Of a stretch of DNA of 64,000 nucleotides, positions 44,160-58,800 are shown piece after piece. Below the pieces are notes generated by a model. The model did no database searches. It worked only from the letters and a program-made list of their open reading frames with translations, and was not told the DNA's origin. Position numbers and translations under genes: made by a program. This stretch comes from Lysobacteraceae bacterium. Lineage in GTDB: Bacteria > Pseudomonadota > Gammaproteobacteria > Nitrococcales > AK92. The stretch is taken from the NCBI GenBank assembly GCA_012523465.1, contig JAAYIK010000015.1, positions 124,001-188,000 of the forward strand. Reading direction: 5' to 3'. Each line of letters starts with the position of its first letter. Positions within the stretch are counted from its first letter, which is position 1.

Positions 44160-45686
44160 GTGACCCGGCTGCAGGAGATCCTGACTTGCCGCTGGGCGCC
44201 GGCGCTCGCGCTGGCTGCAGGCGCGCTCCTGCCGCTGGCGTTCGCGCCGTTCGGCTGGTGGTGGCTGGCGCCGCTGGCGCTGGCCTTGCTGTTCGCGATC
44301 GGCGCGGCGGCGCCTGCCCGCACCGCCGCCTGGGCCGGCTACTGCTTCGGCCTGGGGTTCTACGGCATCGGCGTCTCCTGGATCTTCATCAGCATCAGCC
44401 GCTACGGCCAGAGCGGGCCCGTGCTGGCCGGCCTGGCGACGGTGCTGTTCGTAGTGTTCCTGGCGTTGTTCCCCTGGCTGTGCGTGAGAATCGCCAGGCG
44501 ACTGCGTCCGGGCACGGGCTTCGCGGCGGTGGCGGTCGCCTTTCCGGCGGTCTGGCTGCTGCTGGAATGGGTGCGGACCTGGCTGTTGACGGGATTCCCC
44601 TGGCTGCTGCTCGGCTACAGCCAGACCGATGGGCCGCTGGCGCCGCTGGCGCCGGTGACCGGGGTGCTGGGGCTGCGCCTGGCGCTGGGCTTTGTCGGCG
44701 GGCTGCTGGGCTGGCTGCTGCTGGTGCCGCGTCCGCGGCGGTGGCTGCCCGCCCTGGCGGCGCTGGCGCTGATCCTGACCGGCGCCAGGCTGCTGGAGCG
44801 TGACTGGACCCAGCCCTCCGGGGAGCCGCTGTCGGTGGTGCTGATCCAGGGCAACATCCCGCAGGAGCTGAAATGGTCGCCGGAGTTCCTGCAGTTCACC
44901 CTGGATCGCTACCGCGAGCTGACTGAGCGGCATTTGGGCGTGGACCTGATCGTCTGGCCGGAAGCCGCGCTGCCCAACTGGTATCACGCGCTGGCCGTTG
45001 ACTATCTGGATCCGCTGGCCGAGCGGGCGCTGGCGCACGGCACTGAGCTGGTGCTGGGGATACCTTTCGCCGACCTGCGTACGGGCGACGCCTATAACAG
45101 CATCATCAGCCTGGGTGTTGAGCCCGGGATCTACCACAAGCGACACCTGGTGCCGTTCGGCGAGTACGTGCCGCTGCGGGATTTCTTCGGGCGGACGCTG
45201 GACATCCTCGGCGCGCCCATGTCGGACTTCCAGGCCGGCAAGGAAAGCCTGCCGCTGCGGGCAGCGGGGCGCGACGTCGGGGTCTCGGTCTGCTACGAGG
45301 TGGCGTTCGGGCCGGAGGTGGCGGATCCGCTGCCGGCGGCGGAATTCCTCATCAACGTCAGTAACGACGCCTGGTTCGGCGACTCGCTGGCGCCGCACCA
45401 GCATCTGCAAATGGCGCGCATGCGCGCGCTCGAGACCGGCCGCGCCATGCTGCGGGCCACCAACACCGGCATCACCGCGGTTCTGGACCACAAGGGGCGC
45501 ATCGTCGCCCAGGCGCCGCAGTTCGAGGTGGCGACCCTGAGCGCGGAAATCACCCCGCGCCAGGGCGCGACGCCCTACGTGCTCTGGCGTGACAAGCCGG
45601 TGCTCGGGGCGTTGGCGCTGATCTTCGCCGCGCTGCTGGTTGCCCGCGCACTGGAGAGCCGTCAGCTGGACCGCCCGGCCGCGTAA
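44160..45686 (+). CDS. lnt: Apolipoprotein N-acyltransferase
   Basis: 508 residues from a GTG at 44160. Six to eight membrane helices precede a periplasmic nitrilase-like domain, and the catalytic triad is Glu268 (WPEAALPN), Lys327 (YHKRHLVPFGEYVP) and Cys378 (VCYEVAF). It adds the third acyl chain to lipoproteins in the inner membrane. Position after corC is the normal arrangement. It ends just before the converging zinc-ribbon gene. Confidence 0.95.
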   Translation: MTRLQEILTCRWAPALALAAGALLPLAFAPFGWWWLAPLALALLFAIGAAAPARTAAWAGYCFGLGFYGIGVSWIFISISRYGQSGPVLAGLATVLFVVFLALFPWLCVRIARRLRPGTGFAAVAVAFPAVWLLLEWVRTWLLTGFPWLLLGYSQTDGPLAPLAPVTGVLGLRLALGFVGGLLGWLLLVPRPRRWLPALAALALILTGARLLERDWTQPSGEPLSVVLIQGNIPQELKWSPEFLQFTLDRYRELTERHLGVDLIVWPEAALPNWYHALAVDYLDPLAERALAHGTELVLGIPFADLRTGDAYNSIISLGVEPGIYHKRHLVPFGEYVPLRDFFGRTLDILGAPMSDFQAGKESLPLRAAGRDVGVSVCYEVAFGPEVADPLPAAEFLINVSNDAWFGDSLAPHQHLQMARMRALETGRAMLRATNTGITAVLDHKGRIVAQAPQFEVATLSAEITPRQGATPYVLWRDKPVLGALALIFAALLVARALESRQLDRPAA

Positions 45687-45695
45687 GCCGCGCGC

Positions 45696-49508
<3,813 letters not shown>

Positions 49509-49520
49509 GAGTAGCGGACC

Positions 49521-50534
49521 TTGATCCGGCCGGACGAGCTGGAACGCCACCTGTCCCGCCGCTTGGCACCGGTTTACCTGATCGGCGGCGAGGAGCCGCT
49601 ATTCGTCCGCGAAGCGCAGGATGCGGTGCGGGCAGCGGCCCGCAAGGCAGGCTATGCCGAGCGGGTGGTGCTGGATGTCGAATCGGGGTTCGATTGGAAC
49701 CGCCTGGCCGAGGCCGCCGCCAATCTGTCCTTGTTCGGTGACCGCCGCCTGATCGAGCTGCGGCTGCCGACCGGCCGGCCGGGCTCCGCCGGCAGCAAGG
49801 CCATCGCCGACTACTGCCAGGCGCCCAGTCCGGACGCCATTCTGCTCATCCTTACCGGCGCGTTGGACGCCGGCCAGCGGCGCGCCGCTTGGGTCAACAC
49901 GATCGAAAAGGAGGGCGTGTTCGTCTACGCCTGGCCGCTGCCCTTGCCGCAGCTGCCACAGTGGGTCGAGGAGCGGCTGCGGCGGCACGGGCTGAGCGCC
50001 ACGCCGGAGGCGGTCGAGCTGCTGGCGCTGCGCTCCGAAGGCAACCTGCTGGCCGCGGCGCAGGAGGTGGAAAAGCTCGCCCTGCTGTTCGACAAGGGCG
50101 CTCGGCTGGATGCCGAGCAGGTGGCGGCGGCCGTTGCCGATAGCGCGCGCTATACGGTGTTCGACCTGTCGGATGCCGTGCTGCGCGGGCAGCTTGGCCG
50201 CTGCGTGCGCATCCTGCGCGGCCTGCAGGACGAGGGCGAGGAGCCGGTGCTGGCGCTGTGGGCGCTGGCCCGCGACCTGCGGGTGGCGACCGGGCTGGCC
50301 GAGGGCGCGCCGGCGCAGGAGCTGTTCAAGCAGGAGAAAGTGTTCGGCAAGGTGCAGCAGGCGGCGTTGCAGCGGCTGGCCCAGCAGGCGCCGGCAGCGG
50401 CGCTGCGCGAGCTGTTGCAGCAGGCAGCCAGGATCGACCGGATCATCAAGGGCGTGGCCACCGGCAGGCCGTGGGACGAACTGTTACAATTGACGACAGC
50501 CGCGGCGCGCCTTGCGGGCCGCGGCGGGCGCTGA
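49521..50534 (+). CDS. holA: DNA polymerase III subunit delta
   Basis: 337 residues from a TTG at 49521, with GGAG upstream. The AAA+-like clamp-loader arm has [19 protein letters not shown] near 19-37. It opens the sliding clamp as part of the DnaX complex. The sequence has the usual three-domain size and lies downstream of lptE. No anomaly. Confidence 0.93.
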   Translation: MIRPDELERHLSRRLAPVYLIGGEEPLFVREAQDAVRAAARKAGYAERVVLDVESGFDWNRLAEAAANLSLFGDRRLIELRLPTGRPGSAGSKAIADYCQAPSPDAILLILTGALDAGQRRAAWVNTIEKEGVFVYAWPLPLPQLPQWVEERLRRHGLSATPEAVELLALRSEGNLLAAAQEVEKLALLFDKGARLDAEQVAAAVADSARYTVFDLSDAVLRGQLGRCVRILRGLQDEGEEPVLALWALARDLRVATGLAEGAPAQELFKQEKVFGKVQQAALQRLAQQAPAAALRELLQQAARIDRIIKGVATGRPWDELLQLTTAAARLAGRGGR

Positions 50535-50601
50535 CCAGGAGCCTTGCCGCCGCCAGCGCGGCCGGTCGGCGCGCGCTGGCGAATCAATGCAGGAATCAGC
50601 C

Positions 50602-51867
50602 ATGACCGACATCGATATCCAAACCTACATGCAGACCTTGGGCCGGCAGGCGCGCCAGGCTTCGCGTGCGCTGGGCCGGGCCGAGACCGGCGTCAAGAAC
50701 GACGCCCTGCTGCAGATCGCGGCCGCGATCGAGCAGTCCACCGAGCGGCTGCTGGCCGCCAACGAAAAGGACCTGGCGGCCGGCCGTGCCAACGGCCTGG
50801 ACGCAGCGCTCCTGGATCGGCTGGAGCTCAATGCCGAGCGCATCGCCACGATGGCGGAAGGGCTGCGCCAGATCGCCGCGCTGCCCGATCCGGTCGGCGC
50901 GATACGGGATATGGCTTATCGGCCCAGCGGCATACAGGTGGGCCGCATGCGGGTGCCGCTGGGGGTGGTCGGGATCATTTACGAATCCCGGCCCAACGTG
51001 ACCGCCGATGCGGCAGGGCTGTGCCTTAAGGCCGGCAACGCCACCATCCTGCGGGGCGGGTCCGAGGCGCTGCACTCCAACATGGCCATCGCCGAATGCA
51101 TCCACGCCGGCCTGCGCCGGGCCGGGTTGCCGGAGACGGCGGTGCAGGTAGTGGAGACCACCGACCGGGCGGCGGTGGGCGAGCTGATCCGCATGAACCG
51201 ATACGTCGACGTGCTGGTGCCGCGCGGCGGGAAGAGCCTGATTGAGCGGATCACGCAAGAGGCGACCGTGCCAGTGATCAAGCACCTGGACGGCGTCTGC
51301 CACGTCTACATCGACGACCGCGCCGACCGCGAGAAGGCGTTGCAGGTGGCGCTGAACGCCAAGACCCAGCGCTACGGCACCTGCAACACGGCCGAGACCC
51401 TGCTGGTCGCCGCCGGCATCGCCGAGTCCATCCTGCCGGAGCTGGCCGAGCGCTACAGCGCCGCTGGGGTGGAGCTGCGCGGCTGCGAGCGGGCGCGGGC
51501 GCTGGTGCCCTCCATGCGGCCCGCGACCGAGGAGGACTGGAGCGAGGAATACCTGGCGCCGATCCTGGCGGTGCGCATCGTCGACGACCTGGACCAGGCC
51601 ATCGAGCACATCGAGACCTATGGCTCGCACCACACCGACGCCATCGTCACGGAGGATTACAGCCGGGCCTGGCGCTTCCTGCGGGAAGTGGATTCCAGCT
51701 CGGTCATGGTGAATGCGTCCACCCGCTTCGCCGACGGCTTCGAGTACGGTTTGGGCGCCGAGATCGGCATCAGCACCGACAAGCTGCACGCCCGCGGTCC
51801 GGTGGGGCTGGAGGGCCTGACGACGGAGAAATTCGTCGTCCTGGGAGATGGTCATATCCGCCGTTGA
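50602..51867 (+). CDS. proA: Gamma-glutamyl phosphate reductase
   Basis: 421 residues from the ATG at 50602 with AGGA upstream; an ATG at 50587 would add five residues. The aldehyde-dehydrogenase fold has catalytic Cys261 in [13 protein letters not shown]. It reduces gamma-glutamyl phosphate in proline synthesis. No proB is near. The order holA-proA-nadD is common in Chromatiales-like genomes. Confidence 0.96.
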   Translation: MTDIDIQTYMQTLGRQARQASRALGRAETGVKNDALLQIAAAIEQSTERLLAANEKDLAAGRANGLDAALLDRLELNAERIATMAEGLRQIAALPDPVGAIRDMAYRPSGIQVGRMRVPLGVVGIIYESRPNVTADAAGLCLKAGNATILRGGSEALHSNMAIAECIHAGLRRAGLPETAVQVVETTDRAAVGELIRMNRYVDVLVPRGGKSLIERITQEATVPVIKHLDGVCHVYIDDRADREKALQVALNAKTQRYGTCNTAETLLVAAGIAESILPELAERYSAAGVELRGCERARALVPSMRPATEEDWSEEYLAPILAVRIVDDLDQAIEHIETYGSHHTDAIVTEDYSRAWRFLREVDSSSVMVNASTRFADGFEYGLGAEIGISTDKLHARGPVGLEGLTTEKFVVLGDGHIRR

Positions 51868-51870
51868 CGC

Positions 51871-52596
51871 TTGCCGGCTCGGGCAGGCGCCGATGCAGGA
51901 GCAATCGCCATTTCAGCAGCGCCCATAGGAATTTTCGGCGGGACCTTCGATCCGGTTCATTTCGGCCACCTGCGCTCGGCGCTGGAAGTGCTGGAAGAGC
52001 TGCAGCTGGCCGAGGTGCGTCTCGTTCCCTGCCATGTTCCGCCGCACCGCGAGCGCCCCCGGCACGATGCCGACTGCCGCCTGGAGCTGCTGCAGCTGGC
52101 GGTCCAGGGCGTGCCGGGGCTGCTGGTCGATGACCGCGAGCTGCGCCGCGACGGGCCGTCCTACACGGTGGACACGCTGGCCAGCCTGCGGGGGGAATTT
52201 TCCCAAACCCCGCTGTGTCTAATCATTGGCATGGACAGTTTCTTGAATCTGCCCAGCTGGCACCGTTGGCGGGAGTTGACCGATCTTGCCCACATCGTCG
52301 TGCTGAGCCGCCCTGGCTATGCCTTCGACGGCAGCGGCGAGCTGGCCGAGTGGCTGCAGGGGCGGCGGATTACGCAGCCGCAGCAGCTGGCAGTCGAACT
52401 GGCCGGAAGCGTTTATTTCCACCCTGTCACCCAGCTCGATATCTCGGCGACGCGGATACGCAGCCTGATCGGCAGCGGCCGCATCCCGCGCTTCTTGATG
52501 CCCGATGCCGTTTGGCAGCGGATCGCGGCGCTGGGGTTGTACGGTTGGCCCGGCGGGGACATTCATCCACAACCTGCAAAAGGTGGTCATGACTGA
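51871..52596 (+). CDS. nadD: Nicotinate-nucleotide adenylyltransferase, unusual start
   Basis: The catalytic part is normal: IGIFGGTFDPVHFGH with the HxGH motif, and ISATRIR near the C-terminus. It adenylates nicotinate mononucleotide in NAD synthesis. The start is problematic. The nearest in-frame TTG is at 51871, with no ribosome binding site. An in-frame ATT at 51910 has AGGAG eight bases upstream (51897-51901) and would give the normal N-terminal length. A third possibility is the ATG at 51894 (MQEQSPFQQRP), which is out of frame and needs one missing base in the C run near 51923-51926 to join. The coordinates given use the TTG. Confidence 0.9.
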   Translation: MPARAGADAGAIAISAAPIGIFGGTFDPVHFGHLRSALEVLEELQLAEVRLVPCHVPPHRERPRHDADCRLELLQLAVQGVPGLLVDDRELRRDGPSYTVDTLASLRGEFSQTPLCLIIGMDSFLNLPSWHRWRELTDLAHIVVLSRPGYAFDGSGELAEWLQGRRITQPQQLAVELAGSVYFHPVTQLDISATRIRSLIGSGRIPRFLMPDAVWQRIAALGLYGWPGGDIHPQPAKGGHD

Positions 52597-52972
52597 AGCT
52601 GAACTGCGTCTGGAGCAATTGGAGCAGGTCGTCCGGGAGGCGCTGGACGAGATGAAGGCGCTCGATCCGGTCGCGCTCGACGTGCGCGGCAAGACGCCGT
52701 TGACCGACATGATGTTCATTGTCTCCGGCAGCTCGACTCGGCACGTCAAGTCGATCGCGGACAACGTGGTCGAGAAGGTGCTGGAGGCGGGCTGGCGCCC
52801 CATCGGCATCGAGGGTGAAGAAGCAGCGGAATGGATTCTGGTGGACCTCGGCGACATCGTCGTGCACGTGATGCTGCCGGCGGTGCGCGAGCTGTACCGG
52901 CTGGAGGGCATCTGGGGCATCGATGCCGACGAAGAGATGGAAATGCCGCTGCTGAGCCGCACCAGGCGGTAA
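52589..52972 (+). CDS. rsfS: Ribosomal silencing factor RsfS
   Basis: 127 residues from the ATG at 52589, overlapping the nadD stop by eight bases. The MMFIVSGSSTRHVKSIADNV block is diagnostic of the RsfS/Iojap family. It binds L14 and blocks ribosome-subunit joining in stationary phase. The nadD-rsfS-rlmH trio is standard. Confidence 0.95.
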   Translation: MTEAELRLEQLEQVVREALDEMKALDPVALDVRGKTPLTDMMFIVSGSSTRHVKSIADNVVEKVLEAGWRPIGIEGEEAAEWILVDLGDIVVHVMLPAVRELYRLEGIWGIDADEEMEMPLLSRTRR

Positions 52973-52975
52973 TCC

Positions 52976-53440
52976 ATGCGCATTCTGATGATCAGCGTCG
53001 GGCAGAAAATGCCCGACTGGGTGGCGGCCGGCGTGCGCGAATACTGTGGCCGTCTGCCCGCGAATTTCCTGCAGCTGGTCGAGCTGCCGTTGGCTGTCCG
53101 CACCAATTCCAGCGATCCCAGGCGAGCGCAGGCGGAAGAAGCGCAGCGCCTGCTCAAGGCCATCCCTGACGGCGCCCATGTCATCGCGCTCGATCCCCGC
53201 GGCCGCGCCCTGAGCACCGAGGAGCTGGCCGAGCGCCTCGACGGCTGGCAGCACGAAGGCCGCGACGTGGCCTTTCTCATCGGCGGCCCGGACGGACTGA
53301 CCGCCGAATGCCTGGCGCGCAGCGACGAGCGCTGGTCGCTATCCAGGCTGACCTTCCCCCACATGCTGGTGCGCATCATCCTAGCCGAGCAGATCTACCG
53401 CGCCTGGACCATCTTGCGCAACCATCCTTATCATCGCTGA
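52976..53440 (+). CDS. rlmH: 23S rRNA (pseudouridine-1915-N3) methyltransferase
   Basis: 154 residues, SPOUT fold. The SAM-binding knot has FLIGGPDGL (GGPDG at 103-107), and the C-terminus ends HPYHR, the typical RlmH tail. It methylates pseudouridine 1915 in helix 69. Three bases separate it from rsfS. Nothing odd. Confidence 0.96.
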   Translation: MRILMISVGQKMPDWVAAGVREYCGRLPANFLQLVELPLAVRTNSSDPRRAQAEEAQRLLKAIPDGAHVIALDPRGRALSTEELAERLDGWQHEGRDVAFLIGGPDGLTAECLARSDERWSLSRLTFPHMLVRIILAEQIYRAWTILRNHPYHR

Positions 53441-53726
53441 AGCGGCCGCCGTGGCCCGGAGGGTCCGGAGCGTGCCGGCGGCGCGTTGACGGCTTCCGCT
53501 GACGCCAGCGCTACTTCTGGCGCATCTCCTGCAGCGCTTCGTTCATCGCCGCGCCTTGGTCTATCCCGAGAGCGTAGCGTCACATGAGCCCCGTCTTGGC
53601 ATAGACTAGAGCTTGCATTATTTCGCCAGCGCGTTCAGGTAGAGCGTGCTTGCGAAATGAAATCAGGATCAGTCACCGCCGATGGCGCTGTGCTGTAGGC
53701 TCATACGGTTGCACAGGGAAGAATTT
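53441..53726. other. Gap between rlmH and maf
   Basis: About 290 bases. A minus-strand tail reading GAAMNEALQEMRQK then stop (near 53515-53560) looks protein-like but has a stop just upstream and no start. A weak TTGGCA at 53597 could be a -35 box. No gene was called. Confidence 0.4.
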
Positions 53727-54329
53727 ATGCAGACGGAACATACCCCGGACATTTACCTTGCCTCGCGTTCGCCGCGACGACGCGAGCTGCTCGATCAGAT
53801 CGGCGTGCGCTACGCCTGGGTGGCGGCGGATACCGAGGAGACGGCCAAAGAGAACGAAGCGCCCGAGGTCTACGTGCTGCGGCTGGCGCTGGACAAGGCG
53901 CGCGCCGGGCTGAAGGCGCGCGAGAGCGGGCTGGAGCTGCCGGTGCTGGGCGCCGATACCATCGTGGTGCTGGACGACGAGCTGCTGGGCAAGCCGGAGA
54001 CCGAGGAACAGGGCGGCGCCATGCTGCTGAAGCTTTCCGGCAGGACCCACAAGGTGCTGACGGCGCTCGCCATGGTTGACGGCGAGCGGGAGGCGACCCG
54101 GCTGTCGGTCAGCCATGTGACGTTTCGCGAGCTCAGTCGCGAGGAGGCCGTGCGCTACTGGCATACCGGCGAGCCCTGGGACAAGGCCGGGGGATACGCC
54201 ATCCAGGGGCGGGCGGCCGTGTTCATCGAGCGACTGGAAGGCAGTTATTCCGGCGTGATGGGATTGCCGCTGTTCGAGACAGCGCAATTGCTCGAGGAAT
54301 TCAACGTTGCCTACCAGCGGCACTGGTAG
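53727..54329 (+). CDS. maf: Maf-like nucleotide pyrophosphatase (YhdE type)
   Basis: 200 residues from the ATG at 53727 with CAGGGAAG upstream. The SRSPRRRELL motif is at 13-22, and GADTIVVLDD and DKAGGYAIQG are family blocks. YhdE-type enzymes hydrolyse dTTP and UTP or modified nucleotides. It lies directly upstream of rng, as in E. coli (yhdE-rng), which supports the subtype. Confidence 0.92.
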   Translation: MQTEHTPDIYLASRSPRRRELLDQIGVRYAWVAADTEETAKENEAPEVYVLRLALDKARAGLKARESGLELPVLGADTIVVLDDELLGKPETEEQGGAMLLKLSGRTHKVLTALAMVDGEREATRLSVSHVTFRELSREEAVRYWHTGEPWDKAGGYAIQGRAAVFIERLEGSYSGVMGLPLFETAQLLEEFNVAYQRHW

Positions 54330-54336
54330 CACGCGC

Positions 54337-55806
54337 GTGGCACAGGAAATACTAATCAACGTCACTCCACGCGAAACCCGCGTCGCCCTGGTCGAAAATG
54401 GGGTGCTGCAGGAAGTCAGCATCGAGCGGGCACGGCGCCGCGGGCTGGTGGGGAATCTTTACATGGGCCGGGTGGTGCGAGTGCTGCCCGGCATGCAAGC
54501 GGCCTTCATCGATGCCGGTCTGGAGCGAACGGCGTTCCTGCACGTCAACGACATCATCCAGCCGCCGCCGGGTGCCGAGGGCGCGCCGGTACGGCGCAGC
54601 GACAACATCAGCGACCTGCTCACCGAGCAGCAGCGGGTGCTGGTGCAGGTGATCAAGGACCCGATCGGCAGCAAGGGGGCGCGGCTCACCACCAACATCA
54701 CCATTCCATCCCGCTACCTGGTGCTGCTGCCGCATCAGCCGACGGTGGGTGTCTCGGCCCGCATCGAGGACGAGACCGAGCGCAGCCGCCTGAAGGCCAT
54801 CGTCCAGGGCTTTCTGGAAGAGGGCGACGACAACGGCTATATCGTGCGCACCGCGGCGGAGCTGGCCAGCGAGGAAGCCTTGCGGGCTGACCGGGACTTC
54901 CTGCGCAAGCTGTGGGATTCGATCCGGCGCCGGGCCGAGATCGCCCAGCCGGGCACGCTGGTGTACGAGGACTTGCCGCTGGCGCTGCGGACCCTGCGCG
55001 ATCTGGTCGGCAGCGAGGTGGAGCGGATCCGGATCGACTCGCGGGAGAATTACCAGCGGCTGGTCGAGTTCTGCGAGCAGTTCCTACCGGAAATCGCGCC
55101 ACGCATCGAGTACTACCCCGGCGAGCGGCCCATTTTCGACCTCTACGGCGTCGAGGACGAGCTGCAGAAAAGCCTCGAGCGCAAAGTCGTGCTGAAGTCG
55201 GGCGGTTATCTCATCATCGACCAGACCGAGGCGATGACCACCATCGACGTCAACACCGGCGCCTATGTCGGGCATCGCACGCTGGAAGAGACCATCTTCA
55301 AGACCAACCTAGAGGCCGCTCATGCGATCGCCCGGCAAGTGCGGCTACGCAACCTCGGGGGCATCATCATCATCGATTTCATCGACATGGTGGACCCGGA
55401 GCACAGGCGCCAGGTGCTGCGCGCCCTGGAGAAGGCGCTGGAGCGCGATCACGCCAAGACGCAGATCAGCGGCGTTTCCCCACTGGGCCTCGTCGAGATG
55501 ACGCGCAAGCGAACGCGGGAGAGCCTGGAACACATCCTCTGCCAGCCTTGTCCTACCTGCTCGGGACGAGGATCGTTGAAGACGCCGGAAACCGTCTGCT
55601 ACGAGATCTTCCGGGAGATCATGCGGGCAGCGCGTCAATTCGAGGCGCGGCAGCTGCTGGTGCTCGCCTCGCAGGACGTGGTTGATCTGATGCTCGACGA
55701 GGAAAGCGCTTCGCTGGCTCAATTGGAAGAGTTCATTGGTCGTCCGATCAAACTGCAGGCCGAGCCGTTGTACACGCAGGAACAGTACGACGTCGTCCTG
55801 GTGTGA
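54337..55806 (+). CDS. rng: Ribonuclease G
   Basis: 489 residues from a GTG at 54337. The RNase E/G core has the S1 domain, Asp304 (TIDVNTG) and Asp347 (IDFIDM) for Mg, and zinc-link Cys405 and Cys408 (CPTC). It lacks the disordered arm of RNase E. It trims the 5' end of 16S rRNA. The order maf-rng-yhdP-nit-tldD is the classical mre-downstream gammaproteobacterial set. Confidence 0.96.
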   Translation: MAQEILINVTPRETRVALVENGVLQEVSIERARRRGLVGNLYMGRVVRVLPGMQAAFIDAGLERTAFLHVNDIIQPPPGAEGAPVRRSDNISDLLTEQQRVLVQVIKDPIGSKGARLTTNITIPSRYLVLLPHQPTVGVSARIEDETERSRLKAIVQGFLEEGDDNGYIVRTAAELASEEALRADRDFLRKLWDSIRRRAEIAQPGTLVYEDLPLALRTLRDLVGSEVERIRIDSRENYQRLVEFCEQFLPEIAPRIEYYPGERPIFDLYGVEDELQKSLERKVVLKSGGYLIIDQTEAMTTIDVNTGAYVGHRTLEETIFKTNLEAAHAIARQVRLRNLGGIIIIDFIDMVDPEHRRQVLRALEKALERDHAKTQISGVSPLGLVEMTRKRTRESLEHILCQPCPTCSGRGSLKTPETVCYEIFREIMRAARQFEARQLLVLASQDVVDLMLDEESASLAQLEEFIGRPIKLQAEPLYTQEQYDVVLV

Positions 55807-55835
55807 CTGGCGCTTGAAAGCGGTGGGAGCGCAGA

Positions 55836-58800
55836 TTGCGCACATCCTGGTTGGTCAAATTGAGATGGGGCGTGGCGGCGGTGCTGGTCGCCCTGCTGGT
55901 GCTGCTGGCCGTCAGCATGAGCCTGCTGCGGCTGGCGGTGGCCTATGCGCCGCAGCTGCGTGGGCAGGTCGAGCAGGTGCTGGCGCAGGCGCTAGAGCGG
56001 CCGCTGACGCTGGGCGGCTTGCGCGCTACCTGGGCTGGCCGCCACCCGCGCTTGATCCTGGAAGACGTGCGCCTGACCGGCGGCTCGCTGGCAGGGCTGG
56101 AAGTCGCCGAGCTGAAGGTCGACATCGACCTGCTGCGATCGCTGCGGACCATGCGGCTGCACCTGGCGCAGGTGGAGGCTGCCCGCCTGGACGTGCATGC
56201 CGCTTATGCCGATGACGGCTCGCTGCGGCTGACCCGCATCGGCAATGCCGACATTTCCGCCGCCGCCCTGGAGGAGGGCGGCGGGCCGCGCCGCCTGCCG
56301 GCGCAGGTGCGTCTGCGCGACGCCAGGGTGCAGATCGTCGATCTGCCCGCTGACACCACCTATCGCTTCGGCGACGTTGAGCTCGAGCTCGCCAGCGTGG
56401 GGCAGGGCTATGCTCTGGGCGGCTACATACCGCTGCCCGGCGTGCTGGGGCAGAGCATCCGCTTCCGCGCCGAGTGGCAGGGCGGCCTCGGCTCGCCCGC
56501 GCCTTTCACCGGCCAGCTCTATGTCGACGCCCGCCGGCTGCGCCTGCAGCCCTTGTCCTCCCTGCTGCAGCGGCTGGGGCCGGTGCCGGCCGTCCAGGGC
56601 AGCGCCCATGTCGAATTCTGGGCGGATCTGACTCCGCGGGGCCTGGCCCAGGCCAGTGGCCGCCTCACCCTGCTCGACATAGCCCTGCAGGACGAGGCGC
56701 AGGCCTGGCGGACGGTGGCCGGGCAGCTCAAGGGCGTGTTCCATTGGCAGCAGCAGGAGCAGGGTTGGGATCTGGCCGTGGCGGACTTGTCAGTGGCGTC
56801 GGCGTACCGCGTCTGGCCGCCCACCGAGCTGGCCTTGCGCCTGCGGCGGCAGGCCGGGTCGCACACCCTGGAGCTGGCGAGCGAATACTTGCATCTGGGC
56901 GATTTTGTGACCGCGGCTGGCATGCTGCCGCTGGTCCCAGAGCCGCTGCGGCAGTGGCTGCTGGCGGCGCAGCCAACCGGCGAGCTGCTGCAGCCGCAGC
57001 TGGTTCTGCGCTGGGGGGAGCAGGGGCTGGAAGATTTTGATGCGCACGCCGTCTTTCGCGCCGCCGGCCTGCGGCCGTACGGGCGGGTGCCGGGCGCCAA
57101 GGGGCTGGCCGGCAGCCTGCGGATCGATCGCCGCGGCGGGCGGGTCGTCCTCAACGCCGGCCGTGGGGAGCTGGAGTTTGCCGCCGTCTTCCGCGAGCCG
57201 CTGCCCTTCGATCAGCTGCAAGGGGAAGCGTTTTGGCGGGTGGATGACCATGGCTGGCAGGTGAGCGCGCCGCTGATCGAGGTCGCGAATGAGGACGGCA
57301 GGGCCAAAGCGCGTCTGCTGCTGCTCGGCGGCGAGGGGGGCGCGCCCTTCATGGATTTGCGCGCCCAGGTGACCGACGCCTACAGCACGCATCTGAGCCG
57401 CTATCTGCCGGTCCCGGTGCTGCCGCCGTCGGTGCTCTCCTGGCTCGACCGCGCTGGCATCCGCAGCAAGGTGCCGCAGGCCGACCTGATCCTTTACGGC
57501 CGTCTCGACGAGTTCCCCTATACCCGCAACAACGGCCTGTTCCTGGTACAGGCTGATTTCGCCGACCTGAGCCTGGACTACCATGCTGGCTGGCCGCCGG
57601 TGGAGGCGGCGACGGGCCAGCTGCGCTTCCTCGGCAACAGCATGGCCATCCGCGTCGACAGCGGGCGCATCCACGGCGCGACCATCGAGAGCGCCGTCGC
57701 TCGCATCGACCGGTTGGGTGGGGAGCCGCTGCTGATCGACGGGCAGGTGCGCGGCAGCGGGCAGCAGTACCTGGCGTTTCTCCAGGCGATGCCCGTGGTC
57801 GGCGACGGGCTGCGCGAGCAGCTGGCGGCGATGGAGCTGACCGGCAGCCATCCGCTCGAGATCAGCCTGAACATTCCCCTGAAGCCGGGGGCCAGGGTGC
57901 AGCTGCAGGGCAGCGTGACGCTGGAGGGCGCCGATTACCGCCTGCCCAAATGGGATCTGGCGCTGGATCAGCTGCAGGGGGTGGTCCAGTTCGATGAACG
58001 CGGCGTGACCGCGCAACAGGTAGTCGGCTTCTATCGCAACGTGCCGGTGACGCTGAGTGCCGAAACCATCCGCCAGTCCGAGCGGGAGCGGATACGGCTG
58101 AGCGGTCATCTGCGGGCGCCGCCGGCCGTGCTGCTCAGGGACGCGCCGCCACCGATTATCAAAGGAGAGACGAGCTGGCAGGTACGCTTGCTGCTGCCGG
58201 GATTTCAGTCGCCGCCACCGGCCGCGGGTCCCTTGCTGGAGCTGCAGATCGTCTCCGAGCTGCAAGGTATCACGGTCGCGCTGCCGCCGCCGCTCGGCAA
58301 GGCGGCCGCGGACAGACGCCCGCTGCGGATCAGCGTTCCCATCGGTGAGAGCGGGGTTGGCGCGGTCAGCGTCCGCTACGGCGACGAGCTGCGGGCCTTG
58401 CTCGGACTCGCGCGCGACGGTTTCGAGGTCACCCGAGCCGCGGTGCAGTTGGGCGCAGGCCGACCGACGCTGCCGCGGCAGGGGGTGGTGATACGCGGCG
58501 CGCTGGATGTCCTCGATCTGCAGGGCTGGAGCATGCCGGCCTGGTCGGGGCAGGGAGCGGCGGCGCCGCGGCTCAAGCTGCAGGACGTCGACGTCCGCCT
58601 GGGGCAGCTGCGGGTCTGGGGACAGCAGTTCCGCGATGCCGCGATTCGCGCCCAGGCGATCGATACGGGCTGGACGATAGCGCTGGATGGGCCGGACATG
58701 CGCGGCTTCGTGGTGCTGCCCGCGGACAGGGGGCAGCCGATCCTGGCCCAGCTGGAGCGCCTGCGGCTGCAGGTCCCTGCCTTCGACGGCCAGCCGAAGC

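Noticed and set aside
43374-45491. 705-codon minus frame opposite corC and lnt
   Set aside because: Antisense shadow rich in Gln, Arg and Ala, with no start signal.
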